The position numbers and the translations under genes are program-made. A DNA stretch of 64,000 nt from Marinobacter sp. (GTDB lineage Bacteria; Pseudomonadota; Gammaproteobacteria; Pseudomonadales; Oleiphilaceae), in the NCBI GenBank assembly GCA_018402255.1, contig JAGYIS010000008.1:661878-725877 (forward strand), in the 5' to 3' direction. Of this stretch, positions 1 through 9,148 are shown in pieces. Position 1 is the stretch's first letter; every line of letters starts with the position of its first letter. The notes below the pieces were generated by a model. That model did no database searches and was not told where the DNA came from. It worked only from the letters and a program-made list of their open reading frames with translations.

Positions 1-1421
1 ACCCGTACCTGACTGTCGATGTAGTTAATGCTGATGATCCGGACTGGAGGCAAGGTGCCGTTTACCACCAGCGTTCGGGTTGGCGATGTTGCCACCGAGT
101 TGCCGCCGGCTTCGGTCACTACCCTCCAAAAATACTGACCGGGGCTCAGAGGCCGGGACGGTAAGGCGCGATTGTCTGGCGCCCACTCGCTGGAGGTAAT
201 CAGGCGCTGGAATGCCTCGTCTTCGGCGATTTCCACCCGGGCGACTTCGTTTGTGCCTTTCAGTTGCCAGTGGAATTCGGGCATGTCGTCGTTTACGCCT
301 TCGCCCTCTTCGGGTGAGATGAGGTCGGGTGTCCGCGCCTGCAGGTCTACCTCGATTGAGGCAATGGCGGGCATGCCGGTGATGCCTTGCGGGTCGAGGG
401 ATGCAAGGTGGATTTCATAGCGGCCATTGTCCAGTTGGCTGATATCGAAGCGGGCATCTGCGGTGTCCCGGCTCTGCAGCCAGGCGCCACTGTCGTCTTC
501 GAAAATATCGACCCGGTATCGGTCAGCACCGTTTTTCTGCCAGCTGAGTTCCGCCGGCAGTTGCTTGAGCACCGGTGCGATCGGGTTCAGGACTGGTGCA
601 GGCGGCAGTTGGCGAATGCTCATCGGTGCGGTGCTTGTGGTGGATACACTGGCACCATACCCAGCAGGAATTCGGCGGGTCTTTCCGGGTTGGCCGAAGT
701 CGACCACGCCTTCGGTGACCTGAACGCTGCTGCCGCTGCCGGACGTCTGCATGGAAAAGACAGTACCGCGCACCGCCGCAACCGCTGACGGTGTCTCGAT
801 CTCAAAACGGGCGCCGTCCTCCATCACAGGTTTGACCCGAGTATGCACTTCGCCCCGCTGAAGTCTGAGCCTGGTGTCGGCCATGCCGGCTTTGCCATAT
901 TGGGTGAGGCGATTGAAGATCAGGCGTGAGTTTGGCGCCATGCGTAACTCAGAGCCATCCGCGAGGACAATGGTCGCTGTGCCGGCTGCCGAGATGATTT
1001 CATCACCAACCCGGATAATCGAATTCGCGGTCAACGGTGTTTTCTGGCCATTGCTGCCAGACACATGGATCACGTTGCCGGCCACAGAGGTGGCTTTAGC
1101 CGGCTCTGGTTGACGTTTAAGCCAGCCCAGCGGGATGCGAACCTGGTCACCGCCAGACAAGTTGGCGTTCCCGGCCAGGTTGTTGTACTGGGTAAGCTGG
1201 TTGAGACTGACCCGATCGGTCAGCAACATCTGGGCAACTTCCGTGAGGGTCTCGCCGGAGCGCAATGTGTACACCCACTCAGGGGCGCCAGTGGTTTGCT
1301 GAGCCTGAGTTGGCGCCGAGCCGCGGGTTATCGACAGGTCAGCCGCGACGGCGCCCGATAACAGGCTGAAAGCGAGCAGCAAGAACAGGCTTAAGGCGCC
1401 ATGGCGTTTGACATCAAGCAT
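1..1421 (-). CDS. LysM and FecR domain protein (partial, 3' end outside window)
   Basis: Reading the minus strand from an ATG at 1421 gives 473 residues before the window edge. Residues 1-30 form a signal peptide (MLDVKRHGALSLFLLLAFSL...). A LysM-like repeat follows at about 40-85 (SGETLTEVAQ, then LSGGDQVRIP), then a FecR domain with SAVAAVRGTVF and GVVDFG, then repeated Ig-like segments (ISQLDNGRYEIHLA, LSPGQYFWRV). It is probably a secreted or periplasmic cell-wall-associated protein. The start codon overlaps the stop of the upstream response regulator gene by 8 nt, so the two genes are translationally coupled. FecR proteins of this layout often precede a CHASE2 cyclase gene, but that position lies outside the window. 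Confidence 0.8.
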   Translation of the reverse strand, partial: MLDVKRHGALSLFLLLAFSLLSGAVAADLSITRGSAPTQAQQTTGAPEWVYTLRSGETLTEVAQMLLTDRVSLNQLTQYNNLAGNANLSGGDQVRIPLGWLKRQPEPAKATSVAGNVIHVSGSNGQKTPLTANSIIRVGDEIISAAGTATIVLADGSELRMAPNSRLIFNRLTQYGKAGMADTRLRLQRGEVHTRVKPVMEDGARFEIETPSAVAAVRGTVFSMQTSGSGSSVQVTEGVVDFGQPGKTRRIPAGYGASVSTTSTAPMSIRQLPPAPVLNPIAPVLKQLPAELSWQKNGADRYRVDIFEDDSGAWLQSRDTADARFDISQLDNGRYEIHLASLDPQGITGMPAIASIEVDLQARTPDLISPEEGEGVNDDMPEFHWQLKGTNEVARVEIAEDEAFQRLITSSEWAPDNRALPSRPLSPGQYFWRVVTEAGGNSVATSPTRTLVVNGTLPPVRIISINYIDSQVR

Positions 1422-2142
1422 TGGCGGCACGGTCGTCGTTGATCTGGAGTTCGTCACTGGTCTTGATGGTTTCCAGGCGATAGCCTCGCTGGTAGATGGT
1501 CTTGATCCGAAATCCGTTTTCCGGGTTGACGCCCAATCGGCGTCGCAGCCGGCTCATGTGGGTATCGACGGTTCGGGTATTGATGTCCCGGGCCAGCCCC
1601 CAAACGCGCTCCAGCAGCATTTCACGGGTCAGCAAGCGGCCCTGATTCTGGAACAGGAACAAGGTCAGATCAAAGTCTTTGTCGGTCAGGGTTAATGGCT
1701 CACCGTGCAGCAGGATGGCGCGCTGATGGGTGTTCACTTCGAACGGGCCGTAAACCAGGACTTCTTTTTCACTGTCCGGATTGCTGCGGCGTGCCAGGGC
1801 GTGAATTCTGGCAATCAGCTCGGCGGCCCGGGCGGGTTTTGCCAGGTAGTCATCGGCCCCGGCATCAAGCGCGCGCACTATGTCAGTTTCGCTGTCCCGT
1901 TGGGTTAGGAAAACCGCCGGTATCGACCAGTTAAGTTGGGCGCGAATGCTCTCAAGCACTTCAATGCCGGTCATGTCCGGAATTTGCCAATCCAGGATGA
2001 TCAGATCATAGCTCCGGTGCAGCACGGCGCCGAGAAAAGCTTGTCCGGTAGGAAAGCTATCACATTGATGACCTTTCTCGGACAGGATGGACTGAATGTG
2101 TTGCGCCTGTTCATGTTCATCTTCAAGCAGAGCAATGCGCAT
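1414..2142 (-). CDS. OmpR/PhoB-family response regulator
   Basis: 242 residues. The receiver domain spans residues 1-118, with acidic pocket E7/D8, phosphoacceptor D51 (LIILDWQIPD), T80 and K102 (YLAKPARAAE). A winged-helix trans_reg_C domain follows at about 130-230 (LTLTDKDFDL, RTVDTHMSRLRRRLG, IYQRGYRL). The start is the ATG at 2142 because the receiver fold begins there (MRIALLEDE) and GAGGG lies just upstream; longer in-frame starts have no homologous sequence. It overlaps the LysM-FecR gene by 8 nt, so it probably controls or is functionally tied to that envelope protein. No histidine kinase gene is visible beside it. Confidence 0.93.
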   Translation of the reverse strand: MRIALLEDEHEQAQHIQSILSEKGHQCDSFPTGQAFLGAVLHRSYDLIILDWQIPDMTGIEVLESIRAQLNWSIPAVFLTQRDSETDIVRALDAGADDYLAKPARAAELIARIHALARRSNPDSEKEVLVYGPFEVNTHQRAILLHGEPLTLTDKDFDLTLFLFQNQGRLLTREMLLERVWGLARDINTRTVDTHMSRLRRRLGVNPENGFRIKTIYQRGYRLETIKTSDELQINDDRAANA

Positions 2143-2257
2143 TAATTCTGGCCCTCGGTAGTGTTGACCGGTTTGGTTTGCTTGTGGACAAGGTGGATAC
2201 GGACCACGTTGCAGTATCGGGTGATTATCCCAAAAAATGAGCCTACATTCAGTAGTG

Positions 2258-4450
2258 TTATGTAGACTTCCGTAACGGCAACGCAGGCTTGCCGTCATTG
2301 TCATTTAACGTTTGTCGGCAGCTGGGGAAATTACTGCAGCCCCAGAACCAGCCTTTTTTACTTTGCCGACGGACCAGTGGCGAGAAACAATGCGGACAGG
2401 GGATCGGTTTTTGATCAGTCCCGTCCTGGGGTTGTGTGTCTTCCAGCGGGCGTGTGCCCTTGCAGTCGGGGTATCGGGTACACGCAAAAAATCGCCCGAA
2501 CTTACCTTCCCGCGCTACCATCACCGACCGGCACTTTGGGCAATGAATACGGTCTTTACCGGGGTTGGCACTGGTGCTGTCACCAAGGGCAGGATCTGAC
2601 GAGGATGTCAGCGGACTGCGGTTGATGAGCCCCTGGATCTCTGCCTTTAACGTTTCGATAAACTGCCTGGGGTTATCCTCGCCCCGCCGAATACCTTCCA
2701 GCGTCGCCTCCCAGACGGCAGTCCGGTCTGGCGTGCGGACGGTGTCGGGCAATGCCGCTATCAGGGCTTTGCCTTTGTCGGTGGCCCGAATGTAGCGTTT
2801 GTCCCGGTACAGGTAGTCCCGCTTGAACAGCACGTCGATGATGGCAGCGCGGGTGGCCTCGGTGCCCAGTCCATCAGTTTCCCGCAGGGTTTTGCGCAGC
2901 TCCGGGGCGGACACAAAGCGGGCAATGTTGGTCATCGCAGACAGTAAAGTTGCGTCGGTAAAATGCTGCGGTGGTTGGGTTTTACGCTCGTTCACGGTTG
3001 CGCTGCTGCAGACCACCGGCTCGTGTTTATCGAGCCTGGGCAACGGTGGTTTTTCCGGTTCGCGATTGGCCTCTTTGAGTTTGAGCTCCAGCACCTTCCA
3101 GCCGGGCGTCAGGACGGCGGTTTCGGTGGCCCTGAACTGATGCTCCTGAACCTTTATCGTGAGTTTGCCCTCACGGTGCACGGCATCGCCCGCAAACTGC
3201 ATCAGGTAATAGCGGCTGATCAGACCGTAGATCTTTTCCTCAGCGGCGGTCAGCTTGCCGCTGGGGCTAGGGCGTACGGTGGGGATAATTGCGTGGTGCG
3301 CATCGACCTGTTTGTCGTTCCAGGCTGCAGAACGGCGATGGGTGTCTAGCTGGCCAGTAAAGCTTGCGAGCTCGGTGGACACCCAGGCTATGGCTCTGAT
3401 CACCTGTTCCCGTTGATGGTAATGTTCTTCCGGCAAGTAGCGGCAATCAGAACGGGGGTAGGTGATCAGTTGGTGTCGTTCGTAAAGGTTCTGGGCGGTG
3501 TCGAGAACGTCTTTTGCCCCCATCCTGAACAGCCGGCCCGCTTCAATCTGCAGTGCCGACAGCGATAATGGCAGTGGCGGCAGTTCTGGCCGATCCCGAA
3601 ACCGGGATTCGGTGACGGTGCCGGGGCGACCGTTCACATCCTGGGCAATCTGCTCTGCGATGTCGCGATCGAGCAGTCGGTTCTCTTCATCGAGGTAATC
3701 CTGAAACGAGTCGCCGGGCAGCCATCGGGCGGTAAAGGGCCTTTGATCAGCCTCGCCTTCGCTGGCCTGAAATTGCCCGTCTATGCGGAACCACGGCTTG
3801 GCCTGGAAATCTTCGATGGTGTTGTCCCGCTCCACCACGAGGCCGAGCACCGGGGTTTGCACTCGGCCCACGGAATAGACCCCTTGCTCACCCTGCTGTT
3901 GGTAAGTGAGCGTATAAAACCGGGTGAGGTTTATGCCGTAGAGCCAGTCGGCCCGTTGCCGGGCGAGCGCAGAGTGTGACAGGCGCCGGAAGTCTTTGTT
4001 GTTTTTCGGATTCTGGATGGCTCGGGCAACGGCCTTGGGGGTCAGGTCGTTGATCAGGATGCGTTCGACCGGTGCTTTGGTGCCGACGAATTTCAGTACT
4101 TCGTCCACCAGCAGCTGGCCTTCGCGGTCGGGGTCACCGGCATGGGTGATCAGGTCTGCCTGGCGGATCAGGGATTCGAGTACGTTGAGTTGTTGTTTTA
4201 CGCTGTCTTTTGGGGTGAGCTGCCATGGCTCTGGGAACATGGGCAGGTCTTCGTGGCGCCACTTTTTCCAGGCCGGGTTGTAGCGGGCGGGCTCGGCCGG
4301 TTCAAGCAGGTGGCCGATGCACCAGCTGACGGTGACGGCGTCTTTACCCTGACCACAACGGATCCAGCCCTGGCCCTTTTGATGGGGCGTTGGCAGGGCG
4401 GCGACAATGGCTCTGGCCAGGCTGGGTTTTTCGGCTATGTACAGGTGCAT
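2258..4450 (-). CDS. topB: DNA topoisomerase III
   Basis: 730 residues; a type IA topoisomerase that decatenates and relaxes DNA. The Toprim domain starts at residue 1 (MHLYIAEKPSLARAI) with the metal-binding DPDREG at 106-111. The active-site tyrosine is Y331 in ITYPRSDCRYLPE. The C-terminus carries two topoisomerase-type zinc ribbons (CPKCRSVMV...CTRYPDC and CPHCFSPLV...CSNFPSC). The ATG at 4450 was chosen because family members begin at this MxLYIAEKPS sequence; an in-frame ATG lies at 4477 and no clear RBS marks either. It is transcribed away from bolA. Confidence 0.93.
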   Translation of the reverse strand: MHLYIAEKPSLARAIVAALPTPHQKGQGWIRCGQGKDAVTVSWCIGHLLEPAEPARYNPAWKKWRHEDLPMFPEPWQLTPKDSVKQQLNVLESLIRQADLITHAGDPDREGQLLVDEVLKFVGTKAPVERILINDLTPKAVARAIQNPKNNKDFRRLSHSALARQRADWLYGINLTRFYTLTYQQQGEQGVYSVGRVQTPVLGLVVERDNTIEDFQAKPWFRIDGQFQASEGEADQRPFTARWLPGDSFQDYLDEENRLLDRDIAEQIAQDVNGRPGTVTESRFRDRPELPPLPLSLSALQIEAGRLFRMGAKDVLDTAQNLYERHQLITYPRSDCRYLPEEHYHQREQVIRAIAWVSTELASFTGQLDTHRRSAAWNDKQVDAHHAIIPTVRPSPSGKLTAAEEKIYGLISRYYLMQFAGDAVHREGKLTIKVQEHQFRATETAVLTPGWKVLELKLKEANREPEKPPLPRLDKHEPVVCSSATVNERKTQPPQHFTDATLLSAMTNIARFVSAPELRKTLRETDGLGTEATRAAIIDVLFKRDYLYRDKRYIRATDKGKALIAALPDTVRTPDRTAVWEATLEGIRRGEDNPRQFIETLKAEIQGLINRSPLTSSSDPALGDSTSANPGKDRIHCPKCRSVMVAREGKFGRFFACTRYPDCKGTRPLEDTQPQDGTDQKPIPCPHCFSPLVRRQSKKGWFWGCSNFPSCRQTLNDNDGKPALPLRKST

Positions 4451-4561
4451 GGCTACAGGGTGTTCGTTGAATGGCATCGGAATGTGGCGGTTTGGCTGTT
4501 TTCTGTCAAGGGCTTCGGGCTTCTCAGTTGTTGTATAGTAGACTGCAGGTATTGGGGGGCG

Positions 4562-4670
4562 GCGGCTGTGGTGGCAGCTTTCCCAAAAGACGCCGTGAAC
4601 CCATCCCTGGGGGCTTGGTGTTGCCATCCCTGGCAACACACACTTTTGGGAATGCTGCCACCACAGCCGC
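4562..4670. repeat. Nested long inverted repeat between topB and bolA
   Basis: Outer arms 4562-4589 and 4643-4670 are 28 bp each and complementary except for one position (left arm begins GCGGCTGTGGTGGCAGC, with CCCAAAAG at its inner end). Inside, GTGTTGCCA (4618-4626) pairs with TGGCAACAC (4631-4639) around a TCCC loop. The whole 109 bp could form a cruciform or a long RNA hairpin on either strand. It resembles dispersed palindromic intergenic elements (MITE or BIME-like); no transposase is encoded nearby. Confidence 0.75.
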
Positions 4671-4732
4671 TTGAGACTCCGTGCCATCCGCTTGAAAGCA
4701 AACACAGAGCTTCAGGAGTCAGACGAGGAATT

Positions 4733-5089
4733 ATGAAAGTCCAGAGTGCTATTGAGACGAAGTTAAAAAATGCCTTCGATGCCCAGGTGCTGTCGGTGGA
4801 GAACGAAAGCCACATGCACTCGGTGCCGCCGAATTCGGAAACTCACTTCAAGGTGACCCTGGTGTCTCCGGGCCTTTCCGGTCAGATGAAGGTTAAGCGG
4901 CATCAGGCGATTTACGCGGTGTTGGCAGAGGAGCTGGCTGGGCCGGTGCATGCGTTGTCGCTGCATTTGTATACGCCGGAAGAGTGGGTGGCCAGTGGGC
5001 AGGCGTCGCCCGAGTCTCCGAATTGCATGGGCGGCTCGAAGGGGGATGCGTCTATGGCGGCCAAATTGAAACAGGGAGCGAGTTTATGA
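4733..5089 (+). CDS. bolA: BolA family protein
   Basis: 118 residues. BolA proteins work with monothiol glutaredoxins in Fe-S and stress regulation. The sequence shows the BolA fold: VQSAIETKLKNAF helix, SVENESHMHSVPPNSETHF, the HFKVTLVSPGL strand, and the RHQAIYAVLAEEL helix with HALSLHLYTPEEW at about 80-92. A short low-homology tail of some 25 residues follows. The ATG at 4733 has GACGAGG just upstream. Its stop overlaps the yciO start by 4 nt (ATGA), so the two form a coupled operon. Confidence 0.9.
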   Translation: MKVQSAIETKLKNAFDAQVLSVENESHMHSVPPNSETHFKVTLVSPGLSGQMKVKRHQAIYAVLAEELAGPVHALSLHLYTPEEWVASGQASPESPNCMGGSKGDASMAAKLKQGASL

Positions 5090-5709
5090 GTCAGTTTTTT
5101 CAGGTTCATCCGGATAACCCGCAGAAGCGACTTATCAATCAGGCGGTTGAGATTCTTCGCAAGGGTGGGGTGATTGCCTATCCGACGGATTCCGGTTACG
5201 CCCTGGGGTGCCACCTGGGTGACAAGCCGGCGGCGGATAAGATCAAGCGGATTCGTAAACTGGATGACAAGCACAACTTCACTCTGGTGTGCCGGGACTT
5301 GTCGGATATTGGTGTATACGCCAAGGTGGATAACACTCAGTATCGGTTATTGAAAACGTTTACGCCTGGGCCTTACACCTTCATTTTGCCTGCCACCAGT
5401 GAGGTGCCCCGCCGGTTAATGCATCCCAAGCGCCGGTCGATTGGGGTTCGGGTGCCGGATAACCAGATTGTTCGGGATTTACTGGGGGAGCTGGGCGAGC
5501 CGATCATGAGCAGCACGCTGATTCTGCCGGGCGATACCGAGCCTATGACGGACCCTTATGATATCCGGGATACGCTGGAACATGAGCTGGATCTGATTAT
5601 TGACGGCGGCTTCTGTGGCATGGAGGCAACCACGGTGGTTGATTTTACCGGGGATGCGCCTGAGGTGACTCGGGTGGGTCAGGGTGATCCGACACCGTTT
5701 CAGGTTTAG
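5086..5709 (+). CDS. yciO: Sua5/YciO/YrdC family protein YciO
   Basis: 207 residues with a single YrdC-like domain. KGGVIAYPTDSGYALGC near the N-terminus, FTPGPYTFILPAT and IGVRVPDN are the nucleotide- and RNA-binding signature regions. It lacks the C-terminal Sua5 extension and fits the YciO branch rather than TsaC. TsaC and Sua5 make threonylcarbamoyl-AMP for tRNA t6A; the YciO role is less certain. The start overlaps the bolA stop by 4 nt. Confidence 0.9.
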   Translation: MSQFFQVHPDNPQKRLINQAVEILRKGGVIAYPTDSGYALGCHLGDKPAADKIKRIRKLDDKHNFTLVCRDLSDIGVYAKVDNTQYRLLKTFTPGPYTFILPATSEVPRRLMHPKRRSIGVRVPDNQIVRDLLGELGEPIMSSTLILPGDTEPMTDPYDIRDTLEHELDLIIDGGFCGMEATTVVDFTGDAPEVTRVGQGDPTPFQV

Positions 5710-5710
5710 T

Positions 5711-5727
5711 GCCCGCTTCGGGCGGGC
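5711..5727 (+). terminator. Possible terminator after yciO
   Basis: GCCCGC and GCGGGC pair around a five-base loop directly after the yciO stop. Only a weak T-rich tail follows, so termination efficiency is uncertain. The next gene is convergent. Confidence 0.35.
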
Positions 5728-5734
5728 TCTTGTG

Positions 5735-6394
5735 TCAGGCCCGGGCGTTCAGGCTGAAGGCGTAGCGCTGGGCATTGATGCTTTCAGGCTGGCCGGAGCC
5801 GGCTGAGCGCCGCAAATTGTCGTAGCGGTGGATAACGTCCTGCAGTCCGTTGAATTGCTGGTTTTCGCTGACCAGTGAATCCAGCAACGAGTTATTGACG
5901 CCATAGGCCTGGTTCAGTTTCAGCGCGTTGTCCATAAAGTGCAGGGTTGGCTCGGTCACGCTCAGGCGGCTGAAGGCTTCTCTGAAGCCGCGGTTGTTGT
6001 TCAGATCGTTCTCGATTTTTTCCCGCAGTTCTTCCGGTAATTTTCCATCGACCACGGCGTTGCCGCCCTCGCCCTTACCCACGCTGAGCGCCGTGGCCGG
6101 GTGCAAATTGTACTCGGCAAGTTTGTGCCGGAGTGTTTCCCTCACAAAAGACAGGTCTTGTGCCACGGTCTGCTTGTACTGACCCAGCGGCAGTTGCCGC
6201 GTTTTCAGGCTGCCGACATCTCCCTCTGGTTGCCCGGATGGCGTAAATCGGTCGTCGCCGGGGCTACCGGAGGCTTCCGGGAGTTTTGCTTTGGTGGGTT
6301 GGTTTGCGTTCTGATCCGCGGCCGGGGGCTGGCGATTGTCCATGGCTTGCTGAAAGCGAGTGCTGGCCTGTATCAGTGATGTCAGCAAAGACAT
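5735..6394 (-). CDS. Hypothetical protein
   Basis: 219 residues, not recognised. The N-terminal third is hydrophilic, proline- and glutamine-rich and probably disordered (residues 20-65). The rest is predicted helical (LSFVRETLRHKLAEYNLHP, LPEELREKIENDLNNN, DVIHRYDNLRR). No signal peptide or membrane segment is visible, so it is probably cytoplasmic. It lies between yciO (convergent) and a chemoreceptor gene (divergent). The start is the ATG at 6394, with AGGGGGAAC just upstream. A flagellar or chemotaxis accessory role is possible from position only. Confidence 0.75.
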   Translation of the reverse strand: MSLLTSLIQASTRFQQAMDNRQPPAADQNANQPTKAKLPEASGSPGDDRFTPSGQPEGDVGSLKTRQLPLGQYKQTVAQDLSFVRETLRHKLAEYNLHPATALSVGKGEGGNAVVDGKLPEELREKIENDLNNNRGFREAFSRLSVTEPTLHFMDNALKLNQAYGVNNSLLDSLVSENQQFNGLQDVIHRYDNLRRSAGSGQPESINAQRYAFSLNARA

Positions 6395-6593
6395 GGTGTG
6401 TTCCCCCTGGGCGGAAAAGTTCTGCCGGATAGTGACAAAAAAAGAGTCTTACCAGTTACAAAGCAGGTTTCGGGCCAGATCGGTGGGTATGAGGAAAAGT
6501 CCCTCTGAAGTGATGAAATGTAAAATCTTGCAACGGTTGTCATTGGCAGGGCGGTGGACTGATCTGTGTCATTAAAAGATTGATCAATGTCTA

Positions 6594-6620
6594 TAAAGTT
6601 ATGCGCCAGATTGCCGTCAT
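6594..6620 (+). promoter_or_regulatory. Sigma-28 (FliA) promoter of the chemoreceptor gene
   Basis: TAAAGTTA at 6594-6601, an 11-nt spacer, then GCCGTCAT at 6613-6620. This is close to the FliA consensus TAAAGTTT-N11-GCCGATAA and lies about 40 nt upstream of the MCP start codon. It places the receptor in the late flagellar regulon. Confidence 0.7.
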
Positions 6621-6660
6621 ATTCTTGGTTGCATAGCTGCTCTTCCGTCGCCGGGGTACC

Positions 6661-8280
6661 ATGAAAAAACACTACTCGATTCGTTTCCTGCTGATGGCAG
6701 CTTTGGCTGTCGCGTTTTCTGTGATTCTCGCGTTCACGGTTATCTACAGCGCCCAGTCCCAGCGGGCGCACCTGGAGGAGTACAGCCACAAATACGTGGA
6801 TGGCCTCGCGAAATCCTATTTTGACGGGCTGAACACCATGATGGTGACAGGCACCATCAATAACCGGGAAGTGCTGCGCGATCGGGCCCGGGCTTCTGAG
6901 GATGTGCTGGATATCCGGGTGGTGCGCAGTGATCAGCTGAACGCCATGTACGGCGCAGGCAATGCAGACGAGCAGCGGCGGCAACCTGAGGACTTGCGGG
7001 CACTGGGTGGCGAGCGTATCGAGCAGTATTCGGAGAATGATCAGGGCCGGGTCTACACGCTTATCGAACCGGTAATTGCTCAGTCCGACTACCAGGGCGT
7101 CAATTGCCTGGGTTGTCACCAGGCTCAGGAAGGCGACGTGCTTGGCGCCATCCGCGTTGATTATTCCCTGGCTCAGAGTGATTCCCGACTTCAACAGCAA
7201 CTGCTGGTCGGTGGTGGTGTTCAGGTGGTGATCTTTGTCGTCATTTTCTTCCTGACCGCCTTGGCGCTTGGCAAGCTGGTGTTCTCCCGGTTGCGTCGCC
7301 TGCACGATCGCATGGATGAGATTTCCCGTAATTCCGACTTGTCGATTGAGCTGGACGTCTCCCGTAATGACGAAATTGGCTCATTGTCCCGGGCGTTCAA
7401 CCGCATGGTGTCGAAGATCAGGGACAGCATGCACACGGTCATGGATAATGCCGCCCAGGTGGAGCAGGCGGCCCGCGCGATCGCCAGCAAGGCTGAAACC
7501 ACAGAGCGCGAAGTGCTGGCCCAGCGGGATAACACCGACCAGGTGGCCAGTGCCACCACCGAAATGGCCGCCTCGGCGGTTCAGGTTCGGGAAAATGCCG
7601 TCACCACGGCCCGCAAATCGGCGGACACTGCCAAGGCGGCGGAAACGGGTGAGCAGCTGGCGCACAACGCGGTGCAGGGCATTGAGTTGTTGAATTCCGA
7701 GGTGCAGAACGGTGCACAACGTATCGAGCAACTGGATCAGCGCACCACCGAAATGGCGAAGCGTCTGGAGTTGATTTCTGAAATCGCCGATCAGACCAAC
7801 CTGCTGGCGCTGAACGCAGCCATCGAAGCTGCCCGGGCTGGTGAGCAGGGGCGCGGGTTTTCAGTGGTGGCCGATGAGGTGAGGGCGCTTGCTTCCCGCA
7901 CCCAGGTGTCGACGGAAGAAATCCGCCAAACCATTGCCGGGCTCAAGAATGAGGTGGTGGAGTGCGTGGGCACCATGCGCCATGCCTCTGAAATGGCCCA
8001 GCATCAGGTGGACGCCATTCTCAAGGTAGAAACTGAACTGCAGACCATTGCCACCGCAGTGCGAGAGATTACCGGTCTGAACGAAGAGATGGAAAGCGCG
8101 GCGAACGAGCAAAGCGATGTGTCAGAGTCTATCAATCACAACGTCATTGAGATCAGCCGATCGGCGGAGCAAACCTCCAGCGATGCCCAGGAAACGGCCC
8201 GGATCGCGGGGGACCTTTTGGCCATGGCGGAAACGCTGCGCAAGACCATCGAGCAATTCCGATTGTCTCAACGCGGCTGA
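6661..8280 (+). CDS. Methyl-accepting chemotaxis protein with periplasmic CxxCH haem motif
   Basis: 539 residues. TM1 is at about 8-30 and TM2 at about 182-204, enclosing a periplasmic domain of about 150 residues. That domain contains CLGCH (C149, C152, H153), the covalent c-type haem attachment motif, placed just before TM2. A HAMP linker (about 205-257) and a long cytoplasmic signalling coiled coil follow. The coil carries the invariant hairpin tip ([20 protein letters not shown], then [18 protein letters not shown]). Haem-bearing chemoreceptors are known in Geobacter and relatives as probable redox or gas sensors. Expression from the upstream sigma-28 promoter agrees with a motility role. 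Confidence 0.93.
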   Translation: MKKHYSIRFLLMAALAVAFSVILAFTVIYSAQSQRAHLEEYSHKYVDGLAKSYFDGLNTMMVTGTINNREVLRDRARASEDVLDIRVVRSDQLNAMYGAGNADEQRRQPEDLRALGGERIEQYSENDQGRVYTLIEPVIAQSDYQGVNCLGCHQAQEGDVLGAIRVDYSLAQSDSRLQQQLLVGGGVQVVIFVVIFFLTALALGKLVFSRLRRLHDRMDEISRNSDLSIELDVSRNDEIGSLSRAFNRMVSKIRDSMHTVMDNAAQVEQAARAIASKAETTEREVLAQRDNTDQVASATTEMAASAVQVRENAVTTARKSADTAKAAETGEQLAHNAVQGIELLNSEVQNGAQRIEQLDQRTTEMAKRLELISEIADQTNLLALNAAIEAARAGEQGRGFSVVADEVRALASRTQVSTEEIRQTIAGLKNEVVECVGTMRHASEMAQHQVDAILKVETELQTIATAVREITGLNEEMESAANEQSDVSESINHNVIEISRSAEQTSSDAQETARIAGDLLAMAETLRKTIEQFRLSQRG

Positions 8281-8296
8281 AGGCCGAGCCGTTGCA

Positions 8297-8315
8297 ACCG
8301 GGGCTTAGCCCCGGT
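8297..8315. terminator. Possible bidirectional hairpin between MCP and hydrolase genes
   Basis: ACCGGGG and CCCCGGT pair around a short loop that contains the hydrolase stop codon. It lies between two converging genes but has no U-tract, so it may only be a stabilising hairpin. Confidence 0.35.
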
Positions 8316-8952
8316 GATCAGACACGAACGGATTGGTGGCCTTTTCCTGCCCGAAGGTAGACATGGGCCCGTGGCCACAGATGAAGCTGACGTCGTCTCC
8401 GAGCGGGAACAGCTTTTCGCGGATGGAGTGGATCAACGTAGCGTGGTCGCCTTTCGGAAAGTCTGTGCGACCGATGGAACCGTTGAACAACACATCGCCT
8501 ACCTGCGCCAGCTTTGACTCCCGGTGGAAAAACACCACGTGGCCCGGGGTGTGACCGGGGCAATGCAGTACTTCCAGAGTCTGATTGCCAACGGTCACCG
8601 TGTCGCCATCTTCCAGCCAGCGGTCGGGTGCGAAGATTTCCGGCGTCGGGAAGCCAAACATCTGCGCCTGCATGGGCAACCCCTGAATCCAGAAGTTATC
8701 CTCTTTGTGCGGCCCTTCAATGGGAATGCCTGCCGTCCGGGCCAGCTCGGCGGTGCCGCCAACGTGGTCAAGGTGGGCGTGGGTCAGCAGAATCTTCTCA
8801 ACCGTGACGCCCTCGGCCGCAATCGCCGAACGAATTCGGTCAAGATCACCGCCGGGGTCAATCACCGCGGCCTTTTGGGTATCTTCACACCAGATCAGGG
8901 TGCAGTTCTGTTCGAAGGGGGTGACCGGTACAATGCGGTATTTCAGGGACAT
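8305..8952 (-). CDS. MBL-fold hydrolase, glyoxalase II-like (YcbL type)
   Basis: 215 residues. Metal ligands of the metallo-beta-lactamase fold are present: THAHLDH near residues 57-63, HCPGHTPGH near 130-138, [13 protein letters not shown] and the final CGHGP. It is a compact single-domain member without the C-terminal substrate domain of classical glyoxalase II, matching YcbL-type thioester hydrolases. It lies divergent from the Mks operon, with an extremely short intergenic space. Confidence 0.88.
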   Translation of the reverse strand: MSLKYRIVPVTPFEQNCTLIWCEDTQKAAVIDPGGDLDRIRSAIAAEGVTVEKILLTHAHLDHVGGTAELARTAGIPIEGPHKEDNFWIQGLPMQAQMFGFPTPEIFAPDRWLEDGDTVTVGNQTLEVLHCPGHTPGHVVFFHRESKLAQVGDVLFNGSIGRTDFPKGDHATLIHSIREKLFPLGDDVSFICGHGPMSTFGQEKATNPFVSDHRG

Positions 8953-8974
8953 ATTCGGCCTCGGGTAGAAAATT

Positions 8975-9148
8975 TTGCGTTATGGTAATGGTAATTGGCC
9001 CGGCACTCGAGTTTTCAAGCTGGTGATGTGTGCAGAACGGTTTACAAACGCCGTCGCACTGGCGGAAGATCTTGGTTTTGTGCCGCTGGCGCAGGCCTTC
9101 CGGGCCACTGGAAAATTCATGGAGCAGGAGATGATTCTGGATGAGTGA
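8975..9148 (+). CDS. Candidate small ORF leading the Mks operon
   Basis: An open frame begins after the in-frame TAG at 8966 and ends with TGA at 9146-9148. Possible starts are TTG 8975 (57 residues), GTG 9023 or ATG 9026 (40 residues). The C-terminal part reads [20 protein letters not shown], then an [11 protein letters not shown] segment, and looks protein-like. The stop overlaps the next start by 8 nt (ATGAGTGA), the same spacing as the other two junctions of the operon. That is the main reason for believing it. No family is recognised and no strong RBS is seen. Confidence 0.4.
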   Translation: MRYGNGNWPGTRVFKLVMCAERFTNAVALAEDLGFVPLAQAFRATGKFMEQEMILDE

